From: JALNYB01 sp963676235
Lineage (GTDB): Archaea; Thermoplasmatota; Thermoplasmata; Methanomassiliicoccales; Methanomethylophilaceae
Assembly (NCBI GenBank): GCA_963676235.1
Contig: OY781044.1
Span: forward strand, 1,054,001-1,118,000
Reading direction: 5' to 3'
DNA length: 64,000 bases
Shown: positions 37,271 through 45,623 of the stretch, piece by piece
Layout of the letters: every line of letters starts with the position of its first letter
Position numbering within the stretch: position 1 is the stretch's first letter
Notes under the pieces: model-generated
What the model saw: the letters and a program-made list of their open reading frames with translations, nothing else
Databases searched by the model: none
What the model was told of the DNA's origin: nothing
Translations under genes and position numbers: made by a program

Positions 37271-38530
37271 ATGTCAGAACCATTATCGGAATCAAAAACT
37301 GTACACGATATTTTTGGAAGAGCGCTTTCACTCTATTGTTACAGATGCGGACATACGTGGACGTCGAGAAAAGAGAGACTACCAAAGAATTGTCCGTGCT
37401 GCCATTCTTCAAGATGGGGGCATCCTCTGCATGAGATATCATGTAGATATTGCGGACGTACTTGGATGATGAAATCTGTTCTTGAGCCATGTCCCGAATG
37501 TGGAAGAATACAGACGGAGGGTATCAAAGAGAGATTTTTACATTGTAATCAGTGCGATCATGATTGGGTTCAGAGAAGGAAGGAACTTCCTGCCAGGTGT
37601 CCATGCTGCCATTCTATTGAATGGAAAGAACCTAAAATCATAAGGCTTAAATGTAACAGATGTGGACATGCATGGAGGAATCAAGCCGAAAAACCGAAAA
37701 GATGTCCAAAATGTCAGTCTGAATTGTGGAATACTCCGAGATATATACTTCAATGTCGAAGATGTGGTCACAAATGGATGGCAATGAACGGACGCAAGCC
37801 GGAGGATGTGAAGACATGTCCGTCATGTAAATCTCACAAATGGAATGAGACACCTAAAATATTCGTTTGTTATCGTTGTGGATATACATATCTAATGAGA
37901 ATCAACGGTAAACCAGCTACGTGTCCCAATTGTGGCGGAAGCAACGATATGAGAACTATGGTATGTGGATCTTGCGGATTCACATGGAATACTATCCCGC
38001 AGATGAAAGGATTGAACTGTCCTGTATGTGGTATGGAAGCGAAGATAGGGGCAAGTCAGGATTTTGAAGCATTTGATATATGGTCGAATGGAATGTTCAG
38101 ATTAAGATATACATCAGAGAATGGTTTTGGTATAATTTATCTTTGGAAAGGAGACGAACCAATAACCACTGTGTATTTTCATGAGATGTGCAGAAGATTC
38201 GATATTACTGCAGATACGTTTGTTGCTGCAGTCAATAGCAGGGTTATGACAGACAGATGGAAGGAACTCGCTGATGAGATGTATGCTAAGCGGGATTATT
38301 ATAAAAAAACGATAGATTATTTTGAAGAACGTTTGAATCTTGATAAAAAGGATTCGGAGATTCTGTCGATACATTTCAGAGGCATGGGGCCGAAAGAGAT
38401 AGCAGTGAAGTTTGGAATGACAACCGATGAAGTAAGATCATCATTTGACCGGATCATGGATGCATATGTCATGTCTGGAATCACAGTTGATGATACGGTA
38501 TTTACTGATAATCCATTGGATTATTATTGA
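37271..38530 (+). CDS. Tandem zinc-ribbon protein with C-terminal helix-turn-helix
   Basis: A 419-residue protein. Residues about 20-260 are seven consecutive rubredoxin-like zinc ribbons, each with a CxxCGHxW-type first knuckle and a CPxCxSxxW-type second knuckle about 14-20 residues later; 14 CxxC pairs are visible, enough for seven zinc (or iron) atoms. The C-terminal part has no CxxC; a sigma-70-region-4-like HTH stands near 355-400 (DSEILSIHFRGMGPKEIAVKFGMTTDEVRSSFD). The layout suggests a nucleic-acid-binding regulator or scaffold. It follows btuD by 19 nt. Named function unknown. Confidence 0.7.
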   Translation: MSEPLSESKTVHDIFGRALSLYCYRCGHTWTSRKERLPKNCPCCHSSRWGHPLHEISCRYCGRTWMMKSVLEPCPECGRIQTEGIKERFLHCNQCDHDWVQRRKELPARCPCCHSIEWKEPKIIRLKCNRCGHAWRNQAEKPKRCPKCQSELWNTPRYILQCRRCGHKWMAMNGRKPEDVKTCPSCKSHKWNETPKIFVCYRCGYTYLMRINGKPATCPNCGGSNDMRTMVCGSCGFTWNTIPQMKGLNCPVCGMEAKIGASQDFEAFDIWSNGMFRLRYTSENGFGIIYLWKGDEPITTVYFHEMCRRFDITADTFVAAVNSRVMTDRWKELADEMYAKRDYYKKTIDYFEERLNLDKKDSEILSIHFRGMGPKEIAVKFGMTTDEVRSSFDRIMDAYVMSGITVDDTVFTDNPLDYY

Positions 38531-38703
38531 TTGTATAATATCGCTTATATTGTCGTACAATGTATTTTCATAGTGGATTAGGTAATACATTTCAGGTTTT
38601 TACTCTTCATATAACATTTATCACAATAATCTAGATAAATTAAAAACACATCTTGGATGTATAGTCCAACTGAATATTGTATAATCATAAGGGGCAAACA
38701 ATC

Positions 38704-39741
38704 ATGAACACGGATAAGGAAAGGTCATCTAGGAAAGGCGGCTGGAACGATCAGCCTGTAGTTCCTATAGTATCTGAAAAGACCGATGATGATATGTTAG
38801 GATTAAATCGAAGGATAGATGCATTGTTCCTATTGAAAGGTATGTTTAGTTATTGTCATGGAGACAGTAGAAAAAATGAGGATACGAATCAAAATGTAGT
38901 TGCGGAAAAAGTGGAATCCGAAGACTGTTGCCAAATATCGATTCATAGCTGTAAAATTTGTTCATATCAGTGGGTAACTACGAACAAAAGGATCAAGAAA
39001 GATAAAAATGAATCAGATATAATGCCTGCAGAACCAAAATTGTGTCCTCAATGTAGGTCTTCTTTGTGGAATAATGATAATGTTACAAAATGCAAATGTA
39101 AGCGGTGTGGTCACGAATGGGTGAGTTCGACTAATAATCCACCGATGTGTCCTTCGTGTCGTACTTCGAGATGGAATACTACTGTTGAGTTCTGTACGTG
39201 CAATCTTTGTGGGAATATATGGGAGAAGAAAAGCAAGGCAGATCCAAAGATGTGTCCATCTTGTAAATCTTACTATTGGAATGATATGGCTATTCAGCAT
39301 ATTTGCAAGGTATGTGGTACCAAATATATTTTAAAAAACAATGTTTGCAGCAAATGTCCTGCATGTGGTGACAGATATTACTATTGTGTGTGTATGCAGT
39401 GCGGACACATATGGGGATTAAGTTCCAACACACGCCCCAAGGTGTGTGAATCATGTGGTTCATCGGAGTGGGGCGGCAATAAGAAGCACGTTCGGAGAAA
39501 ACGTGTCGCATTAGATACGGAGCGCATCTCAATATCCGGTGTCAGTGATTCGGAGAAGATAGATAAAATACCACATATCACGGGGATGGATCGCAGAAGT
39601 GCTGAGATATTCATTCTTCTCAGAGAGGGAAAAAGACCAGTAGAAGTATCATTGATTACCGGAGAGTCATTCGATAGTGTGATGAGCATTGCGACAGATG
39701 CACAGTGTATATCGGCTTATGAAACCGGAGGGCAGAATTGA
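38704..39741 (+). CDS. Second tandem zinc-ribbon protein
   Basis: A 345-residue relative of the previous gene. After a polar 75-residue N-terminus come five zinc ribbons (about 80-255) of the same CxxCGHxW...CPxCxSxxWN pattern (CKICSYQW, CKRCGHEW, CNLCGNIW, CKVCGTKY, CMQCGHIW). A C-terminal helical segment (ITGMDRRSAEIFILLREGKRPVEVSLITG) may be a degenerate HTH. A TATTGTATAAT promoter and AAGGGG ribosome site precede ATG 38704; an upstream in-frame TTG lies inside the TATA region. It is translationally coupled to the next gene. The difference in ribbon number shows that units are gained and lost. Confidence 0.7.
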   Translation: MNTDKERSSRKGGWNDQPVVPIVSEKTDDDMLGLNRRIDALFLLKGMFSYCHGDSRKNEDTNQNVVAEKVESEDCCQISIHSCKICSYQWVTTNKRIKKDKNESDIMPAEPKLCPQCRSSLWNNDNVTKCKCKRCGHEWVSSTNNPPMCPSCRTSRWNTTVEFCTCNLCGNIWEKKSKADPKMCPSCKSYYWNDMAIQHICKVCGTKYILKNNVCSKCPACGDRYYYCVCMQCGHIWGLSSNTRPKVCESCGSSEWGGNKKHVRRKRVALDTERISISGVSDSEKIDKIPHITGMDRRSAEIFILLREGKRPVEVSLITGESFDSVMSIATDAQCISAYETGGQN

Positions 39742-40325
39742 TGAAACTTGTAAATATACCGCAATTCGGTCCAATGATGAGATTTTGTGATGCAGATGTG
39801 TATTGGTCTCTGCATGTCATCAACATAAACGGACGCATAAGTCGTTGCAAGTTGGCTGAGATGGTCGGAGTAGGTGAAGGAAGTATGCGTAAAATTTTGG
39901 AGTATCTCAGGAGTTGGGAATTGGTGGATATAAATCAAACAGGCGTATCTATAAACAATGCAGGTTTGGAATTCCTGGATACCATACCCATCAGAGTTGT
40001 AGACGTAGATATTTCTGAGTATGTAAGAGGAAGTATGGCCCAAGGGATTCTGGTTATGGGAAAGTATTCTAAGATAACGAACGGAGCACACCAGCGCGAC
40101 ATAGGTATTAGGGTTGGTGCAGTGGGATGTACAACATTTATCGTAAAAGACGGAAGAATCATCATGGCTCCTGATTGGGATATGGATACTAAGGATCCTG
40201 AAGCCGCGGATAAAATCAGGAAGGCTGCCGAACCTCAGGAAGGTGATGTGATAATCATAGGAAGTGCTGATGATAAACCGTCTGCTGTGCGTGCTGCAGT
40301 AAAGGCTGGACTTGATATGATATGA
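39741..40325 (+). CDS. DUF4443-type winged-helix regulator
   Basis: A 194-residue protein: N-terminal winged helix (INGRISRCKLAEMVGVGEGSMRKILEYLRSWELVDI, about 33-68, read in parts) and an alpha/beta effector-type domain (DIGIRVGAVGCTTFIVKDGRIIMAPDW). This layout matches archaeal DUF4443 proteins, presumed ligand-responsive regulators. The start is ATG 39741 with GGAGG 9 nt upstream, overlapping the zinc-ribbon stop by 1 nt. It may control this operon. Confidence 0.65.
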   Translation: MKLVNIPQFGPMMRFCDADVYWSLHVININGRISRCKLAEMVGVGEGSMRKILEYLRSWELVDINQTGVSINNAGLEFLDTIPIRVVDVDISEYVRGSMAQGILVMGKYSKITNGAHQRDIGIRVGAVGCTTFIVKDGRIIMAPDWDMDTKDPEAADKIRKAAEPQEGDVIIIGSADDKPSAVRAAVKAGLDMI

Positions 40326-41746
40326 CTTTAAATCCAAGGGTAATTCTATTTGCAGTCGCAGTTTTGTCGATATCATCAATGTTTATTTTTTCGATGCCGA
40401 TGTCGGTATGTGCAGAATCAGAATATTCTGAATATGTTACACCGAACGGGTCGGTATATGAATATGGAACATATGGGAGCGGTTCGTCATCAGATCCTTA
40501 TTATTCAGTGATCTATGGATTCATCTCAGATTCGGACAATGTCATGATACAATCCGCATTGGAAGGGTATGAAGTTACATGTATTGCAGAAAATGCATTT
40601 TCTGGATGTTCAAAGCTTGCATATGTGATAATACCAGAAAGAATAGAAAGCATAGGAAATGGAGCATTTTCCGGATGTGCATCACTTACCGATGTTTATT
40701 TTTTGGGTGATATTCCATCTGAAATGGGATCGGATGCGTTTCCAGATAATACGATATTTCATTACGTGGAAGGAATGTCTGGTTGGGATTCATATGAAGG
40801 ACACGATCTTGAGATGATGTTGTCTGGAAGTGTCAGATCTTCAGATGGTTCATATTCAGAATATGTGATAGCTGGTTCAGACACAATCATAACGAGTGGT
40901 ACGCCGAATTCTTCAGGCAGTATAATTATACCGTCGTCGATCACTGTTGATAGTGTGATATACAATACGACATCTTTGGGTGCATGGGCATTTTACGACA
41001 GACAAGATGTGAAATATGTTACAATCGAGTCTGGAATCGGAATGATCTGCGAAAGAGCATTTTATAAGTGCGAAGCTCTAAAATCTGTGACTATTCCAGA
41101 TACATTAACTGTTGTAATGGATGAGGCGTTTAGAGAATGTTGTGTTCTTGAGAATATAGATCTAGGAAATGTTGAATTCATAGGATTCGAAGCATTCAGA
41201 ATGTGTTATATGTTCTCAGAGATACAAATACCAGAAACCGTGAAATATATCGGTGAAGGTGCATTCAGATATTGCACATCGGCGGAAATTATAACGATGG
41301 ATTGTGATATCACAGAAATCTTGCCTTGGACATTCGACGGATGTTTTGCGGTTATATCTATAGAGATGCCAGACTCAGTGACAGTGGTAGGAAGCTACGC
41401 GTTCCATCGTTGCGAATCTTTAGCATATGTGGAGATGTCTGATAATTTGGTATCAGTAGGCGAATATGCATTCTATAAATGTACAATGCTTGAATCGGTG
41501 ACATTCGAAAGATCAATAGAAACGATAGGAAATGATGCTTTTTATGGGTGCCAATCGTTGACTGATGTATATTTTACTGGAAGTATGCCTGTTCTTGGAA
41601 CAGATGTTTTCGGTAAGACTGCCGATAGTTTTGAGATACATCTGATCGAAGATAACAATGATAATACAATTTGGATCATTGCAACGGTTGTTGTTGCTTT
41701 GCTTATAATTGTTGCCTTATGGTTTATTATTAAGCACAAATATTGA
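40322..41746 (+). CDS. BspA-like leucine-rich-repeat surface protein
   Basis: A 474-residue exported protein: signal segment (about 7-30), an array of BspA-type (LRR_5) repeats from about 75 to 440 with units such as IAENAFSGCSKLAYVIIPERIESIGNGAFSGC (each about 23 residues, FxxCxxL core), and a C-terminal membrane helix (TIWIIATVVVALLIIVALWFII). A non-repeat island lies at about 165-215. Such repeats usually mediate surface binding. The start overlaps the regulator stop (ATGA). Production of a surface protein from an operon of zinc-ribbon regulators is unusual. Confidence 0.75.
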   Translation: MTLNPRVILFAVAVLSISSMFIFSMPMSVCAESEYSEYVTPNGSVYEYGTYGSGSSSDPYYSVIYGFISDSDNVMIQSALEGYEVTCIAENAFSGCSKLAYVIIPERIESIGNGAFSGCASLTDVYFLGDIPSEMGSDAFPDNTIFHYVEGMSGWDSYEGHDLEMMLSGSVRSSDGSYSEYVIAGSDTIITSGTPNSSGSIIIPSSITVDSVIYNTTSLGAWAFYDRQDVKYVTIESGIGMICERAFYKCEALKSVTIPDTLTVVMDEAFRECCVLENIDLGNVEFIGFEAFRMCYMFSEIQIPETVKYIGEGAFRYCTSAEIITMDCDITEILPWTFDGCFAVISIEMPDSVTVVGSYAFHRCESLAYVEMSDNLVSVGEYAFYKCTMLESVTFERSIETIGNDAFYGCQSLTDVYFTGSMPVLGTDVFGKTADSFEIHLIEDNNDNTIWIIATVVVALLIIVALWFIIKHKY

Positions 41747-41842
41747 GAAGATAAAAAGGAAAATGACAATTTATATTATGTCTCTGAAAGAAATTTTTAA
41801 GTCTTGAACAGCTTAGTCGTTAAATGAATAATTGATCAAAGA

Positions 41843-41867
41843 AGAGGGCATACGCCCTCTGTTTTTT
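41843..41867 (+). terminator. Intrinsic-type terminator
   Basis: AGAGGGC-ATAC-GCCCTCT stem (7 bp) followed by G and six T, about 97 nt after the LRR gene on the plus strand. It lies at the border of the GC-rich block. Confidence 0.65.
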
Positions 41868-41882
41868 GTGGTCTTCAGATAT

Positions 41883-42632
41883 TCAGATCCTCTTGGTCTT
41901 CAGAAGCCTCCATCCTATCAGATAGAATGCGATACCGAACGCTATGAGCACCGCAAGAGACCACCACGGGAACGCCGTTCCGAGACTTGCCGCCCTTATG
42001 CATTCGCTGGCATGCGTCAGCGGAAGGCAGTACAGCAGGACCTGGAAGAACGCCGGCAGCGAAGATACCGAGAAGAACGTGCCGCAGAGGAACGTCATCG
42101 GGAGTATGACCACGCTGCTGAACGTCGCCATGCTCTGATGGGATTTCGCCATCAAAGCCGCCACTACCCCTAAGAACGAGAACACGAAGCACGATATTAT
42201 CAGGCACACCAGGAACAGCGGCGTGAACGTCAGGTCCGGCGCCAGGAACAGCCCCAGCAGGAACAGCGCCAGACAGCTGAACAGTCCGCGCAGCACGCCG
42301 ACGATGGACTTCCCCACCATTATCGAGGACATGCTCAGCGGGCACATCATCATCTCGTCGAAGCATTTGTAGTACAGCCTCTGCACGTTCAGCCTCGTCG
42401 ATGTCGCCGAGAACGGCGCCGACAGAGCGGTGAGCGCTACTATACCGGGGATGACGAACGCTATGTACGAGAATCCCGAGTCCGTCTCTCCCGTCCTGAG
42501 ACCGTATCCGAAAGCTACAAGATACAGCAGGGGCGTCATGAGGCTCATTATAAGCACGTTGATCCACGTGTGCCTGAGGAAGCGTACGTCCCCCCATGCT
42601 ACGTAGTAGACCTCTTTGAGGAAGTTGCTCAT
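41883..42632 (-). CDS. ABC-2-type exporter permease
   Basis: A 249-residue membrane protein of the ABC-2 type with six predicted helices. Typical features are an N-terminal cytosolic helix (NFLKEVYYVAWGDVRFLRHTW), FVIPGIVALTALSAPFSATS, and the PxTFLCGTFFSVSSLP loop before the last helices, followed by LPLTHASECIRAASLG. Such pairs export drugs, polyketides or cell-envelope components. It overlaps the ATPase gene by 4 nt. The DNA is clearly GC-rich compared with the neighbouring genes, suggesting transfer from a higher-GC relative. A long antisense frame covering it is a shadow. Confidence 0.85.
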   Translation of the reverse strand: MSNFLKEVYYVAWGDVRFLRHTWINVLIMSLMTPLLYLVAFGYGLRTGETDSGFSYIAFVIPGIVALTALSAPFSATSTRLNVQRLYYKCFDEMMMCPLSMSSIMVGKSIVGVLRGLFSCLALFLLGLFLAPDLTFTPLFLVCLIISCFVFSFLGVVAALMAKSHQSMATFSSVVILPMTFLCGTFFSVSSLPAFFQVLLYCLPLTHASECIRAASLGTAFPWWSLAVLIAFGIAFYLIGWRLLKTKRI

Positions 42633-43492
42633 TGGAACTCCCCCGCGGCCTTGCCTGTGAGTTCCACGAAGACGTCCTCGAGATTGGTCTTCCTGACCAG
42701 CAGGTTCTCGTAGCTTCCGAGTCCTTTCGCGAATTCGTCGGCCTCGTCCCTGTTCCTGAAGCACCTGTATTCCGTGGTCTCGTCCTCCTTGGTGTACTCC
42801 ACAACGGTGGATCCCACGGTCTCGCACAGTTCCTGCGGCCTTCCGACCGCGATGAGTCTCCCGTGATCTATTATCCCGACCCTGTCGCATAGTATCTCGG
42901 CTTCCTCGATGTAATGCGTTGTCACGAAGATCGTGGTCCCCCGTTTGTTCAGGGCCCTGACGAGGTCCCACAGCAGGCGTCTCGCCTGTATGTCCAATCC
43001 CGCGGTGGGTTCGTCCAGGAACAGCACCTTGGGGCTGTGGAGCACCGAGCATATTATCGCGGCCCTCTTCTTCCATCCGCCGGACAGAGAATCCACGGTG
43101 CGGTCCAGATAATCCTCCAGGCCGACGTATTTGGACAGCTCCGCGATGCGTTCCTCCCTTTCCTTCTTGCCCATCATGTGGTACATGCAGTGGACGATCA
43201 TGTTCTCCCGTATCGTCAGGTCCTTGTCCAGGGAGATCTGCTGCTGTATGACTCCCATGCATTCCTTGGCCTCGTAAGGCTCCTCCTCGATGTCGTGGCC
43301 GTCGACGACCACCTTGCCGGAATCGTAATCGGTGAGCGTCGATATCACGCGCACCGTCGTCGTCTTCCCTGCCCCGTTGGGTCCGAGGTATCCGAATATC
43401 TCGCCTTCGTGGACCGAAAGGTCCAGGCCGTTGAGGGCGGGTTTGTCCCCGAATCTTTTTACCAGGCCCTCGATCCTTATTATCTCATTCAA
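42629..43492 (-). CDS. ABC-2-type exporter ATPase (drug-resistance type)
   Basis: A 287-residue ATPase with Walker A GPNGAGKTT, signature SLSGGWKKR, Walker B VLFLDEPTAGLD and H-loop TTHYIEEAE; the C-terminal 80 residues are the DrrA-type extension. The start is TTG 43492 (NEIIRIEGLVKRFGD) because GGAGG lies 7 nt before it; a longer in-frame GTG start at 43543 would overlap the end of cbiC and lacks a ribosome site. It is GC-rich like its permease partner. The stop-to-start distance from cbiC is about 50 nt. Confidence 0.85.
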   Translation of the reverse strand: MNEIIRIEGLVKRFGDKPALNGLDLSVHEGEIFGYLGPNGAGKTTTVRVISTLTDYDSGKVVVDGHDIEEEPYEAKECMGVIQQQISLDKDLTIRENMIVHCMYHMMGKKEREERIAELSKYVGLEDYLDRTVDSLSGGWKKRAAIICSVLHSPKVLFLDEPTAGLDIQARRLLWDLVRALNKRGTTIFVTTHYIEEAEILCDRVGIIDHGRLIAVGRPQELCETVGSTVVEYTKEDETTEYRCFRNRDEADEFAKGLGSYENLLVRKTNLEDVFVELTGKAAGEFQ

Positions 43493-43543
43493 GAAGATGC
43501 CTCCGGCAGATCTCCGATCTATGGTTATTGTACATGTGCTCAC

Positions 43544-44167
43544 TCATCCTTTGTAGTACATCATCGCGTTGCATATCGTGGCAGCTATGTTGCTTCCGCC
43601 CTTCCTTCCGCGTGCGACGATATACGGGATGCCTGCTTTCATTATCAGTTCTTTAGATTCCACGACGTTGACGAATCCAACTGGGACCCCTATTATTAGT
43701 GCTGGTCTGATCTTTTCTTTTTTGATCAGATCGTAAAGACTGACTAGAGCTGTAGGGGCGTTGCCAATCGCAAATATGACAGGTCTTTCAAGTTCGGCAC
43801 CTTTTTCCATGCATATCGTGGATCTGGTGCATCCTCTGCTTTTGGCTTCTGCAACAACATCGTCATCACTGATGAAACAGTGGACCTCTCCTCCTAGTTG
43901 GTGAAGTCTAGTTTTGTTTATTCCGGCTGCAGCCATTTTTGTATCGGTGACGATGTGCGCACCCTCTCTCAATGCTTTTATGCCTATCTCGGTTGCATTC
44001 TCAGAGAATGTAAGATTATCGTAATAGTCAAAATCTGCAGATGTGTGTATGCATCTTTTTAAAACGGAGAAATCCGGCTCAGGAAGTGTTCTTCCGTTGA
44101 GTTCAGATTCTATTATCTCCATACTTCTTTTCTCTATTTCTTCTGGTCTTATGATATCAAATGTCAT
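43544..44167 (-). CDS. cbiC: Cobalt-precorrin-8 methylmutase (CbiC)
   Basis: A 207-residue CbiC/CobH protein, which moves the C-11 methyl to C-12 to form cobyrinate during corrin synthesis. The catalytic His lies in RCIHTSADFDY (about 38-48); GAHIVTDTKMAAAGI, GNAPTAL and GVPVGFVNVVESKE are family signatures. The length is normal. No other cbi gene is adjacent in the window; the GC-rich exporter genes follow on the same strand. Its presence suggests at least partial de novo corrinoid synthesis alongside the proposed uptake system. Confidence 0.9.
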   Translation of the reverse strand: MTFDIIRPEEIEKRSMEIIESELNGRTLPEPDFSVLKRCIHTSADFDYYDNLTFSENATEIGIKALREGAHIVTDTKMAAAGINKTRLHQLGGEVHCFISDDDVVAEAKSRGCTRSTICMEKGAELERPVIFAIGNAPTALVSLYDLIKKEKIRPALIIGVPVGFVNVVESKELIMKAGIPYIVARGRKGGSNIAATICNAMMYYKG

Positions 44168-44457
44168 TTCTTCTACCTCAGAATCTGTATCCTCCGAGTG
44201 CAGTCGTTTACCGCAATGTTACTGACTGCCATGTCAGAACGTTCAGACGTAAATCTTGAATACAATACGCGTATTATAATGTTGGCATATATGTCCAAGT
44301 AAGGTTTTTAAAATGTATTTTTGTCAAGGCAATAAAAAGAAACGGATCGAAGAAAGTAATTATTATCTACCATCTGAGAAATCATCGATGTGTATCATAT
44401 TAATTTGGCTATCAGATAATCGTAATATACAATATAAAATTCAGTGATATCTCAACA
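44168..44457 (-). promoter_or_regulatory. cbiC upstream region with stem-loop
   Basis: Divergent space between cbiC and ybaK. GCAGTC (about 44199-44204) pairs with GACTGC (about 44223-44228) in the cbiC leader. No cobalamin-riboswitch core was recognised. The rest is AT-rich promoter DNA for both sides. Confidence 0.3.
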
Positions 44458-44940
44458 ATGTCCAAAGAGCAGAAAACCAATGCGATGCGCATATTGGATC
44501 AGCATAAGATCTCATATGAGGCTATTTATTATGAATGTGATGATTTCATCGATGGGGTTCATGTATCGGAGTTGATAGGAATACCGATCGGAAGCTCTTT
44601 TAAAACATTGGTAGCACAGGGGAAGAGTAAAAAGTATTATGTTTTTGTAATACCCGTTGCTAGAGGATTAGATCTCAAGAAGGCTGCTAAAGCAGTCAAT
44701 GAGAAATTCGTGGAATTGATTCCGGTAAACGATATGAATAAAGTTACCGGGTATGTTCGTGGCGGTTGTAGTCCATTGGGTCTGAAAGGGGTTCATAGAA
44801 TAGTGATAGATAATTCTGCAGAGAAAGTTGATCTGATTTATATCAGCGGAGGAAAACTAGGCTGTACAATCAGAGTGAATCCCAATGATGTTATAAAAAT
44901 CATCAATGGAATTTATGGAGAGATAACTTTCAGTTTATGA
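44458..44940 (+). CDS. ybaK: YbaK/EbsC-type aminoacyl-tRNA deacylase (Cys-tRNA(Pro) type)
   Basis: A 160-residue YbaK-family protein, an editing enzyme that hydrolyses mischarged tRNA. Landmarks are DGVHVSELIGIPIGSSFKTLVAQG (about 31-54, read in parts), the conserved Lys in FKTL, YYVFVIPVARGLDLKKAAKA, and GYVRGGCSPLG with KGVHRIVID, the standard YbaK set. The length is normal. It is monocistronic, with a TATA-like stretch (taatatacaatataa) about 25-35 nt upstream and few leader bases. Confidence 0.9.
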   Translation: MSKEQKTNAMRILDQHKISYEAIYYECDDFIDGVHVSELIGIPIGSSFKTLVAQGKSKKYYVFVIPVARGLDLKKAAKAVNEKFVELIPVNDMNKVTGYVRGGCSPLGLKGVHRIVIDNSAEKVDLIYISGGKLGCTIRVNPNDVIKIINGIYGEITFSL

Positions 44941-44974
44941 TTGTTTGAATTTTTAATATAGGAGGGATTCAACA

Positions 44975-45064
44975 GTGTTCGTAATCATGGTTATTGAACG
45001 TATATGTGGCATTTTGACTAATTATCATAATGTTTTAGTTTTTCTTTGGTTAAGGTTATTATAA
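44975..45064 (+). CDS. Possible 29-residue small protein
   Basis: GTG 44975 follows a strong ribosome site (GGAGGG, 8-nt spacing) and opens 29 codons (MFVIMVIERICGILTNYHNV, then a hydrophobic end) to TAA at 45062-45064. The site may be chance; the peptide could be a small membrane protein. Confidence 0.25.
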   Translation: MFVIMVIERICGILTNYHNVLVFLWLRLL

Positions 45065-45094
45065 CGGTATAATGTATCTGAGTTTGATAATAAC

Positions 45095-45484
45095 ATGTCT
45101 ATCTTGATTGCTTATGATGGAATGGAACATACGAAAAAAGCGTTGGAATACGCGATTCAGCACTCCAAGGTTTATAATCAGCCATTGTATATTTTTTCAG
45201 TTATAACTTCCAAGGATAAACTGGATATGGAGAATGAGATTGAAAAAATAAACGCATATCTTATCGAAGCTCGGGAAAAGGCCGTTTCCGAAGGTGCAGA
45301 TGTGCAGATAATACTAGAGTCAGGAACGCCTGGTAAAAGCATTCTTGAAGCGGCAGCAAGATTCAACACAGACACGATCATAGTAGGTCGTTCAGATAAA
45401 AGTCTTTTTGATCGTGCGGTTCTTGGGTCTGTTTCTGATTACGTAGTACGTAACGCAAAAGTTGTAGTTATCGTAGTTCAGTGA
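45095..45484 (+). CDS. Universal stress protein (UspA family)
   Basis: A 129-residue single Usp domain. It begins SILIAYDGMEHTKKALEYAI and ends TIIVGRSDKSLFDRAVLGSVSDYVVRNAKVVVIVVQ, the usual Usp ATP-site region, although the second Gly of the G-x2-G-x9-G-S motif is Asp here, so ATP binding is uncertain. No strong ribosome site; a TATA-like GGTATAATG about 25-30 nt upstream suggests a very short leader. A long hairpin follows the gene. Confidence 0.85.
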   Translation: MSILIAYDGMEHTKKALEYAIQHSKVYNQPLYIFSVITSKDKLDMENEIEKINAYLIEAREKAVSEGADVQIILESGTPGKSILEAAARFNTDTIIVGRSDKSLFDRAVLGSVSDYVVRNAKVVVIVVQ

Positions 45485-45505
45485 TCTTTTCAAAGGTAGG
45501 AAAAG

Positions 45506-45531
45506 ATGAGTGGTCTGTTCAGACCACTCAT
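45506..45531 (+). terminator. 12-bp perfect hairpin after uspA
   Basis: ATGAGTGGTCTG, loop TT, CAGACCACTCAT, 22 nt after the stop, without a clear T-run. Probable 3'-end stabiliser or bidirectional terminator between convergent genes. Confidence 0.55.
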
Positions 45532-45623
45532 TGCTATTTAAAATAGTTTACAAAGATTTTATACCTCTGTCGAGAAGACACATGTCTTTGAATCGACAGA
45601 AGGTAAGGTGTTTATTGGTCGTT

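Noticed and set aside
41875..43262. Long alternative minus-strand frames (309 codons, and the upstream 210 codons of a 459-codon frame) in the exporter region
   Set aside because: GC-rich DNA gives long chance frames; only the segment from 42632 (permease) and the 42629-43492 frame show family motifs.
44168..44457. Cobalamin riboswitch before cbiC
   Set aside because: Only a 6-bp stem-loop is seen; the conserved B12-box pattern was not recognised.
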